Source: an uncultured Collinsella sp.
GTDB taxonomy: Bacteria > Actinomycetota > Coriobacteriia > Coriobacteriales > Coriobacteriaceae
Direction of reading: 5' to 3'
DNA: 10,565 nucleotides
NCBI GenBank assembly: GCA_900552155.1
Contig: URYU01000056.1
Span: 1-10,565, forward strand
The stretch's first letter is position 1. Every line of letters begins with the position of its first letter. Position numbers and translations under genes: made by a program. Below the pieces are notes generated by a model. It was given only the letters and a program-made list of their open reading frames with translations. It searched no databases and was not told the DNA's origin. Positions 5,902 through 10,565 of this stretch are shown one piece after another.

Positions 5902-7083
5902 TTACCCGCGCGGCTTGATTTTATCACGTAGCGACTTGAGGTTCTCCAGTGCCGCGTTAAGCGTCTCGTCCCGCTTGGCAAAGTGGAAACGAATCAGATG
6001 GTTGACGGGCTCGCGGAAGAAGCTCGAGCCGGGCACGGCGCCCACGCCCACCTTAGACGCGAGGTCCTCGCAGAATTCGAGGTCGCTGTCATAGCCAAAC
6101 TCAGAGATGTCCATCATGACGTAGTAGGCGCCCTGCGGCACGTTATGCTCAAGACCGATGCTATCGAGCCCCTGGCAGAACAGGTCGCGTTTGGCGGTGT
6201 AGAGGTCGAGGACCTCATCGTAATAGCTGTCATCGAAGTTGAGGGCGGTGACAACGGCTTCCTGCAGGGGAGCGGCGGCACCCACGGTGAGAAAGTCGTG
6301 GACCTTCTTGATACGCTCGGTGATCTGGGCCGGGGCGATGGTGTAGCCCAGACGCCAGCCGGTGATGGAGTACGTCTTAGACAGCGAGCTGCAGCTGATG
6401 GTTCGCTCGAACATGCCGGGCAGCGTGGCCATATAGACGTGCTCGTGGGGCGCGTAGACGATGTGCTCGTATACCTCGTCGGTAATGCAGTAGGCGTCGT
6501 ACTTTTTGCAGAGGTCGGCGATAAAGGTGAGCTCCTCGCGCGTAAAGACCTTGCCGCAAGGGTTGGAAGGGTTGCACAGGACGATGGCCTTGGGGTCGTT
6601 GTCGCGGAAGGCTGCCTCGAGCGTCTCACGGTCAAAGTCGAATGTGGGCGGGTTGAGCGGCACATAGATGGGCGCGGCACCCGAAAGGATCGTGTCGGCG
6701 CCGTAGTTCTCGTAGAACGGCGAGAAGATGACGACCTTGTCTCCGGGGTTCGTAACCGTCATCATGGCGGCCATCATGGCCTCGGTGGAGCCGCAGGTGA
6801 CTACGATATTCTCGTTGGGGTTTACCGACATGCCCATAAAATGCTCCTGCTTGGCGGCAAGCGCCTCACGCATGGCCTGGGAGCCCCAGGTGATGGAGTA
6901 CTGGTGATAGAGCGGCTTGGGGTCGCTGGCGATGGCGCTCAGGCTGTTGAGCAGCTGCGCTGGGGGATCGAAGTCAGGGAAGCCCTGCGACAGGTTGACG
7001 GCGTCATACTTGTTGGAGATGCGCGTCATACGGCGGATGACGGAATCGGTAAACGTTGCCGTACGGTTGGAGAGTTCTTTCAT
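5902..7083 (-). CDS. Class I/II PLP-dependent aminotransferase
   Basis: A cytoplasmic fold-type I aminotransferase that moves an amino group between an amino acid and a 2-oxo acid using pyridoxal phosphate. ATG at 7083 is chosen because AAAGGA precedes it by 5 bases; an in-frame ATG at 7101 has no ribosome-binding site. The product has 393 residues, a standard length. Visible motifs, numbered from the chosen start, are NLSQGFPDF (30-38), NPSNPCGK (171-178) with the ring-contacting Asn174, ITDEVYE (200-206) with Asp202 that contacts the pyridine nitrogen, the PLP-lysine segment SLSKTYSITGWRLGY with Lys236, and a late LIRFHFAK with the probable carboxylate-binding Arg. The N-terminal NLSQGFPDF resembles the kynurenine/methionine/glutamine-phenylpyruvate transaminase group. 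The substrate cannot be fixed from the sequence. It is transcribed alone, divergently from the tRNA operon. Confidence 0.95.
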   Translation of the reverse strand: MKELSNRTATFTDSVIRRMTRISNKYDAVNLSQGFPDFDPPAQLLNSLSAIASDPKPLYHQYSITWGSQAMREALAAKQEHFMGMSVNPNENIVVTCGSTEAMMAAMMTVTNPGDKVVIFSPFYENYGADTILSGAAPIYVPLNPPTFDFDRETLEAAFRDNDPKAIVLCNPSNPCGKVFTREELTFIADLCKKYDAYCITDEVYEHIVYAPHEHVYMATLPGMFERTISCSSLSKTYSITGWRLGYTIAPAQITERIKKVHDFLTVGAAAPLQEAVVTALNFDDSYYDEVLDLYTAKRDLFCQGLDSIGLEHNVPQGAYYVMMDISEFGYDSDLEFCEDLASKVGVGAVPGSSFFREPVNHLIRFHFAKRDETLNAALENLKSLRDKIKPRG

Positions 7084-7167
7084 GCCGGTCCTTTCGAGCA
7101 TTTGCAGTGGGGCAAGTTTACTCCTATGGAACCGGTAGGATTTGCTCGAAATGGTCTCGAAAAACTC

Positions 7168-7186
7168 TTTTCAAAATTCTTGAAAA
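7168..7186. repeat. A/T-rich palindrome in the divergent intergenic region
   Basis: TTTTCAA (7168-7174) and TTGAAAA (7180-7186) form a 7-bp inverted repeat with a 5-base centre. It lies 7 bases upstream of the tRNA -35 box and within the leader/promoter region of the divergent aminotransferase gene. It could be an operator or an AT-rich upstream activating element for the tRNA promoter; the sequence does not decide. Confidence 0.45.
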
Positions 7187-7193
7187 TTGGGGC

Positions 7194-7222
7194 TTGCATC
7201 GCGTGGCGTTCCTTGCAATAAT
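7194..7222 (+). promoter_or_regulatory. Promoter of the tRNA-His/tRNA-Lys operon
   Basis: TTGCAT (7194-7199) and AATAAT (7217-7222) are separated by 17 bases, with an A/T-rich tract upstream. The predicted start near 7229 precedes the first tRNA by about 20 bases. It resembles the promoter at 2733-2761 in spacing and in the TTGCA core. Confidence 0.7.
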
Positions 7223-7248
7223 AGTCGAGCGCGAAGCGCACAGGACAC

Positions 7249-7326
7249 GGTGGGTGTAGCTCAGTTGGCTAGAGCGACGGGTTGTGGTCCCGTAGGTCGA
7301 GGGTTCGAGTCCCTTTACCCACCCCA
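7249..7326 (+). tRNA. tRNA-His (anticodon GTG)
   Basis: A full cloverleaf is visible. The acceptor GTGGGTG (7250-7256) pairs with TACCCAC (7316-7322), with one G-U pair. The anticodon stem ACGGG/CCCGT encloses the loop TTGTGGT, giving GTG, and the T-loop is TTCGAGT. The extra G at 7249 faces C73 (7323), the G-1:C73 pair required by histidyl-tRNA synthetase. CCA is encoded (7324-7326). It is the first gene of a two-tRNA transcript. Confidence 0.97.
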
Positions 7327-7348
7327 GTTCTTGCTTCGTGTTGATATC

Positions 7349-7424
7349 GGGTCGTTAGCTCAGTTGGTAGAGCAGGGGACTCTTAATCCCAAGGTCCAGG
7401 GTTCGACCCCCTGACGGCCCACCA
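7349..7424 (+). tRNA. tRNA-Lys (anticodon CTT)
   Basis: A 76-base cloverleaf. The acceptor GGGTCGT (7349-7355) pairs with ACGGCCC (7414-7420, one G-U pair), followed by discriminator A and an encoded CCA (7422-7424). The anticodon loop CTCTTAA gives CTT, which reads AAG, the preferred Lys codon in this GC-rich genome. The T-arm is CAGGG-TTCGACC-CCCTG. The outermost anticodon-stem pair appears as G27-A43. It lies 22 bases after tRNA-His in the same transcript. Confidence 0.97.
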
Positions 7425-7433
7425 AAGCATGTT

Positions 7434-7464
7434 AAAGCGACTGGCTTAGGCTGGTCGCTTTTTT
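7434..7464 (+). terminator. Terminator of the tRNA operon
   Basis: AAAGCGAC (7434-7441) pairs with GTCGCTTT (7454-7461) around a 12-base loop, and the T run is 7459-7464. It begins 10 bases after tRNA-Lys. The minus-strand T run is short, so it is at best weak for the convergent dinD gene. Confidence 0.88.
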
Positions 7465-7477
7465 GTTAACCTCGCAT

Positions 7478-7490
7478 CGGGTCGAACCCG
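7478..7490. repeat. Inverted copy of the tRNA-Lys T-arm core
   Basis: GGGTCGAACCC (7479-7489) is the exact reverse complement of GGGTTCGACCC in the T-arm of tRNA-Lys (7399-7409), and it sits between the tRNA terminator and the end of dinD. With flanking bases it folds as CGGGT-CGA-ACCCG. Because the word is nearly self-complementary, orientation means little. It may be a recombination scar or chance. Confidence 0.4.
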
Positions 7491-7507
7491 AAAGGGCGCG
7501 GCCGCTT

Positions 7508-8368
7508 TCACAGATTGAGTCTACCCTGGGGATCGGTGAAACCGTCAGTACCCTCCATGAGTTTCTTCTCGTCTGCCTTCACGCGACGCTCGAGCTTTTT
7601 TGTATCCTCGGCAGGCGGTAGGTTCTCGGGAACAATTCCGCGGTCGATGAGGCTGCCACGCACGCTCGTGTTGTTCTCGACGTGTTCTTGTTTGATCTGG
7701 TCCAGACCGTACAAGTCGTGTTCCTCGGCGTTGAAGGCTGTCATCGAGTTCGTGAGGTCCTTTGCTTTGATGAGGACATCGGCTAACCTGTCCGCCAATG
7801 CCGCGCTCTTGGGTACGCCGAGCTGCTGCTTCATTTCCGCCGTGCTTCTGCCGCCGAATAACGCCTCATCGCCCTTCGACTTGATGATCGCGAATCCTTT
7901 GGAGTCCACGCCGCGTTTGAACGCAATACCCGAGAGCTGTTTCTCTGAATCGGATAGCGAGTGGCGCGCCTGCAAGCGCTGAATCTCTGCGAAGCGCTGC
8001 TCTATGAGCTCTTGGCGGCGCGTCTGCACGGCAAAGTATGCCTGGGCGAGCGCGATCTCTGGCTTGTTTGAATCTCCGTTCTGTGCGATTAAATAGCATG
8101 CATAGCGCGTAAGTTTGTAGTCTTTAACCGCGCGAGCGGCGACACCGGCAGTTACCATTTTCGTGGTGTCACGAAAATGGGAATCAACTGGAGTTTTGTT
8201 TGTTTCGCACGAGACTTTTGCCCTCTTAACAACTTCGGCGAAGTTCTCCCATCGAGTGTACCCCATGGGTTCCATTAAATCGCGTGCGAGCCAATACTCA
8301 ACGCCGTCTTCCACATGGGCGTAGCTGTCAAGTTCGACACGCCATTTCTCGATATCCCTGCTGTCCAT
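7508..8368 (-). CDS. dinD: DNA-damage-inducible protein D (DinD) family
   Basis: The product has 286 residues, close to E. coli DinD in length. The N-terminal Bro-N-like domain (about 1-125) has ARDLMEPMGYTRWENF, then HFRDTTKMV, LTRYACYLIAQNGD and the strong motif YFAVQTRRQEL (111-121), which match the DinD family. The C-terminal half is helical and charged, with GFAIIKSKGDEALFGG (158-173), and ends in a Lys-rich tail. E. coli DinD is SOS-induced and has been reported to bind RecA filaments and inhibit strand exchange; transfer of that role to this protein is inference. The start ATG at 8368 has an excellent GAGGAGGAG site 2-3 bases away. No E. coli-type (CTGT-N8-ACAG) or GAAC-N4-GTTC LexA box is visible upstream. 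The gene is visibly richer in A/T than its neighbours and lies next to the tRNA operon, which hints at acquisition by transfer. Confidence 0.9.
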   Translation of the reverse strand: MDSRDIEKWRVELDSYAHVEDGVEYWLARDLMEPMGYTRWENFAEVVKRAKVSCETNKTPVDSHFRDTTKMVTAGVAARAVKDYKLTRYACYLIAQNGDSNKPEIALAQAYFAVQTRRQELIEQRFAEIQRLQARHSLSDSEKQLSGIAFKRGVDSKGFAIIKSKGDEALFGGRSTAEMKQQLGVPKSAALADRLADVLIKAKDLTNSMTAFNAEEHDLYGLDQIKQEHVENNTSVRGSLIDRGIVPENLPPAEDTKKLERRVKADEKKLMEGTDGFTDPQGRLNL

Positions 8369-8411
8369 ATCTCCTCCTCGCTGGTCTATTTTCTATGCGG
8401 GCTTTGCTCGC

Positions 8412-8448
8412 TCTATATTCAGAATAAGGATACGCTGTCGTGCGGACA
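8412..8448 (-). promoter_or_regulatory. Possible dinD promoter with an overlapping inverted repeat
   Basis: On the minus strand ACGACA (complement of 8436-8441) and TATAGA (complement of 8412-8417) are separated by 18 bases. The -35 box lies inside a small inverted repeat TGTC-N5-GACA (8436-8448), which could be an operator. The half-sites are only 4 bp, so confidence is low. Confidence 0.35.
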
Positions 8449-8451
8449 CGA

Positions 8452-8487
8452 ATGGGCCCCGTGCTGCTTCAAGCTCACGGGGCCCAT
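8452..8487. terminator. Terminator-like perfect hairpin between the flavoprotein gene and dinD
   Basis: A 12-bp perfect stem (8452-8463 with 8476-8487) has a 12-base loop that can itself pair further (GCT/AGC). It is very GC-rich and lies about 43 bases after the flavoprotein stop. Neither side carries a proper T run, so it may be a weak terminator, a 3'-end stabiliser or part of a Rho-dependent stop. Confidence 0.45.
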
Positions 8488-8529
8488 GGATATCGATTGA
8501 TTGTGTTCTGCTTTAGATAGGTGTCCGGT

Positions 8530-10056
8530 TTAATCCGCTCGATAGTGCGATCCGAGACTTTCGGTCCGCTTACGCATGGCTTTGACCATCTCCGTCGACA
8601 GCTGAATCTGCGACTGCAGGCGGGCGAGGGCTGCGATCTCGCTGTCATCGGCATGCGGCTTGCTCAGCGCCATGGCCTTGTCTTGCAGGCTTTCAAGCTG
8701 TTGCAGGGCCTCGGATAGGCCTGTTTCGGTCCTGTTGATCATGCAATAGGTGCTCATCGTGTGCCTAAGGCTGTGTGTCAGGCGATCGGCATCTGTTGTG
8801 GCAATGCCGTACTGGGGGAGGGTGATATCCGTCTTCAGGGCCGCTTCAGGCTCTTTCTGCGCTGTGAGGGCTGCCGATGCGCCCGCGATACGTCCGAATA
8901 CGATGCCATTGGCGCTTGACAAGCCACCAATGCGGTCGGCGCCGTGCATGCCGCCTGTCGCCTCGCCGCAAGCGTAGAGGCCCTCAACGCCCGTGTGCGC
9001 GGTCTTATCGATCTTGATGCCGCCGTTAGCAGCGTGGGCATACATCGCAACGCGCATCTCGTCGGTCGGCGCGATGCCGTGCTCGTCTTGCAGCCAGGTG
9101 GCAAAGGTCTGCACAAACTCTGGGACATCCTCGCGGGGGAAGTCGTAGTGGAGTGCCAGGCCTTCGACACCTGCCTGATCGATGACGAGATCGATAGCGC
9201 GGGAGGCCAAGCGTGACGTGAAGGGACCATATCCAGAGCGCTGCTCGAGCAGGTCGTCCAGCTTGTCGTCGGCAATATCTGCCGGCTGGTCTACATGTAC
9301 GTAGCGCCAGGTTTTTTCGTTGAAGACCAAGTTACGCTTGGGCTCGATGAAGCCGGGCATCATCTGCATGAACTCTATATTAGTAAGTGTTGCGCCATGC
9401 GCCAGCGCGATGGCCTGCGAGGAGCTGAGCACATCAGCCGACGTAAGGCTGCGCTCGAACAGGCCGCCTGTGCCACCGGCTGCGATGATCGTGGCCTTGG
9501 CAGCAAAGGGCACGATTCGATTTTCGGTGAGGTCGTAGAGCACGGTTCCGGTTATTCTGCCGTTCGTGTCCTCAACAAGGTCGATAAGCTCATGGCGGGG
9601 GAGCAGGCGAATGCCGAGCGACTCGATCCGGGTCGTCAGAGCGTCCTCAAGGGGCTTGCGGGTGAGGCCGCGCCACATGCGCGTCTTGTGGTCAAAGCAG
9701 GGGATAAATTGCTTTTGCTGAGCACTCTCGGCGCTTTGCGGACGCTGGAGCTCAACGCCCAGGTCTTGCTCGAGCCAGTCAATCGCTTGGGGAATGCCGT
9801 GGACGAACGCTTGGACGAGTTCGGGGTCGGCAACGCCGCCGCCGACGGCCAGGATGGTGTCGATGAGGTCCTGCTCGTCGTCTTCGTTAACGGGTCCGAT
9901 AAGCCCTAGGCCCCAGGTTCCGGGGAAGAAGCTCGATCCACTCATAGTCTTGCCGGCGCTTGCCACAGTGACGGTTGCACCCGTGCGTGCCGCTTCGATG
10001 GCGGCGCAAAGGCCCGCAATGCCAGATCCAATTACCAGTACATCAGTCGATTCCAT
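8530..10056 (-). CDS. FAD-dependent oxidoreductase of the fumarate reductase/L-aspartate oxidase flavoprotein family, substrate unknown
   Basis: A 508-residue soluble flavoprotein. ATG at 10056 is chosen because AAAGGA precedes it by 5 bases; the frame stays open to 10113 without a better start. The N-terminus has the dinucleotide loop VIGSGIAG (8-15), and the ribose-binding Glu of most FAD proteins is replaced (VTVASAGK), as in NadB. Further FAD motifs are AAGGTGGLF (192-200) and YACGEATGGMHGADRIGG (361-378), followed by NGIVFGRIAGASAA. The C-terminal helical domain is like that of FrdA/SdhA. No signal peptide, heme motif or FMN domain is seen, and no HxxxAQGG covalent-FAD site. His341 and Arg375 match conserved active-site positions, but the usual EFxQxHPT segment reads EFMQMMPG (228-235), so the substrate-binding His is Met233. 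Aspartate oxidase or fumarate reductase activity is therefore doubtful. No iron-sulfur subunit or nadA/nadC lies adjacent. Confidence 0.88.
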   Translation of the reverse strand: MESTDVLVIGSGIAGLCAAIEAARTGATVTVASAGKTMSGSSFFPGTWGLGLIGPVNEDDEQDLIDTILAVGGGVADPELVQAFVHGIPQAIDWLEQDLGVELQRPQSAESAQQKQFIPCFDHKTRMWRGLTRKPLEDALTTRIESLGIRLLPRHELIDLVEDTNGRITGTVLYDLTENRIVPFAAKATIIAAGGTGGLFERSLTSADVLSSSQAIALAHGATLTNIEFMQMMPGFIEPKRNLVFNEKTWRYVHVDQPADIADDKLDDLLEQRSGYGPFTSRLASRAIDLVIDQAGVEGLALHYDFPREDVPEFVQTFATWLQDEHGIAPTDEMRVAMYAHAANGGIKIDKTAHTGVEGLYACGEATGGMHGADRIGGLSSANGIVFGRIAGASAALTAQKEPEAALKTDITLPQYGIATTDADRLTHSLRHTMSTYCMINRTETGLSEALQQLESLQDKAMALSKPHADDSEIAALARLQSQIQLSTEMVKAMRKRTESLGSHYRAD

Positions 10057-10242
10057 CGGATTCCTTTCTCGTCCGGCGCATTGTCGCTCGGGTGATCGGC
10101 AATGGGGCCGCAAAGACTCGGCAAATCGGTAAAGGGCAAATATGGCAGGTGGGCGTCATGGACGCTCTGACGCTCCATCTCATCACATCTTGTATTTCGC
10201 CCCAACTGATATATCGGCATTAGCTACCCTGCGACAGCGCAA

Positions 10243-10277
10243 ACAAAAAGAGCCGCTACCTGGGTGGGTAGCGGCTC
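10243..10277 (-). terminator. Intrinsic terminator after the GGGtGRT gene
   Basis: On the minus strand an 11-bp perfect stem (10267-10277 with 10250-10260) has a 6-base loop and is followed by TTTTTGTTT. It lies 35 bases past the stop and ends that transcript before the flavoprotein gene. Confidence 0.92.
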
Positions 10278-10312
10278 CAAAGCTCAACTATATGAGCATC
10301 GCGCGGGCGCGA

Positions 10313-10565
10313 TTAGGCCTTGAGGGCCTCCTCGACGGCGACAGCGCAGGCGACGGTGGCACCGCCCATGGGGTTGTTGCCCATGCCGATGAGACCCATC
10401 ATGTCAACGTGCGCAGGCACGGAGGAAGAACCGGCGAACTGGGCGTCGGAGTGCATACGGCCCATGGTGTCGGTCATGCCGTAAGAGGCAGGGCCGGCGC
10501 CCATGTTGTCCGGGTGCAGGGTACGACCAGTGCCGCCACCAGAAGCGACGGAGAAGTACTTCTTG
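10313..10565 (-). CDS. GGGtGRT-family protein, C-terminal fragment
   Basis: The frame is open at the window edge and ends with TAA at 10313-10315; about 84 C-terminal residues are seen. They begin KKYFSVASGGGTGRTLHPDN, which carries the GGGTGRT signature that gives the family its name. Segments rich in Gly and Met follow (ASYGMTDTMGRMHSDAQF, VPAHVDMMGLIGMGNNPMGG) before a short helix. From memory this is a well-conserved cytoplasmic family of roughly 330 residues in anaerobic gut bacteria, of unknown function. The very high conservation of the fragment suggests an enzyme or a binding protein with a phosphate- or nucleotide-type Gly loop, but that is inference. It is followed by a strong terminator, so it is not co-transcribed with the flavoprotein gene. 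Confidence 0.88.
   Translation of the reverse strand, partial: KKYFSVASGGGTGRTLHPDNMGAGPASYGMTDTMGRMHSDAQFAGSSSVPAHVDMMGLIGMGNNPMGGATVACAVAVEEALKA

Noticed and set aside
5983-7221. A 412-codon plus-strand frame opposite the aminotransferase.
   Set aside because: It is the antisense shadow of a clear PLP enzyme, lacks motifs and a ribosome-binding site, and runs into the tRNA promoter.
7425-7507. Phage or integrative-element attachment site after tRNA-Lys.
   Set aside because: No direct repeat of the tRNA 3' end and no integrase is visible; only an inverted, nearly self-complementary 11-base word is present, reported as weak evidence only.
9295-9909. A 204-codon plus-strand frame opposite the flavoprotein.
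   Set aside because: It is an antisense shadow with no recognisable motif.
10057-10113. N-terminal extension of the flavoprotein to an ATG at 10113.
   Set aside because: The extra residues are Arg/Cys-rich and not family-like, and a good AAAGGA site precedes the ATG at 10056, directly before the FAD-binding fold.
1-10565. CRISPR arrays, insertion sequences, toxin-antitoxin pairs or multi-gene defence systems.
   Set aside because: No regularly spaced repeats, transposase motifs or paired small ORFs with good start signals were seen in either strand.

Overview
This window looks like an ordinary chromosomal stretch of a high-GC, Gram-positive-type gut bacterium. It is most likely a member of the Coriobacteriia (Actinomycetota), close to Collinsella. 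That assignment is an inference from three things: the GC-rich codon use, a Rho factor with a very long charged N-terminal insertion, and a GGGtGRT-family gene of the kind common in anaerobic gut bacteria. No sequence search was run.

Layout. Positions 1-312 (+) hold the 3' end of an FAD/NAD(P)-dependent oxidoreductase, closed by an intrinsic terminator. Next comes rho (518-2584, +), with a leader that contains a possible short overlapping ORF. A terminator and a structured 313-base gap follow. The gap carries a good promoter and leads into an unrecognised two-membrane-segment, Ala-rich acidic protein (2898-4298, +) and a VanZ-family membrane protein (4306-4755, +), which look co-transcribed. 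The last codons of the VanZ gene form one arm of a 17-bp bidirectional terminator that separates it from a convergent ROK-family fructokinase (4870-5760, -). A class I PLP aminotransferase (5902-7083, -) with its own terminator comes next. Divergent from it is a tRNA-His/tRNA-Lys operon (7249-7424, +) with a clear promoter and terminator. Then, all on the minus strand, lie a DinD-like DNA-damage-inducible protein (7508-8368), a NadB/FrdA-like flavoprotein (8530-10056), and the 3' end of a GGGtGRT-family gene (10313-10565).

How the genes work together. Most units are monocistronic and terminator-bounded, so this is not one pathway. Rho is housekeeping transcription termination, the tRNAs serve translation, and the ROK kinase and aminotransferase are central carbon and amino-acid metabolism. 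I do not see a clear new multi-gene system (no CRISPR, transposase, integrase, toxin-antitoxin pair or obvious defence cluster). The most interesting points are the disordered Rho insertion with three copies of a short hydrophobic motif, the flavoprotein that has lost the usual HPT substrate-binding His, possible leader switches before two genes, and a lower-GC dinD next to the tRNA operon.
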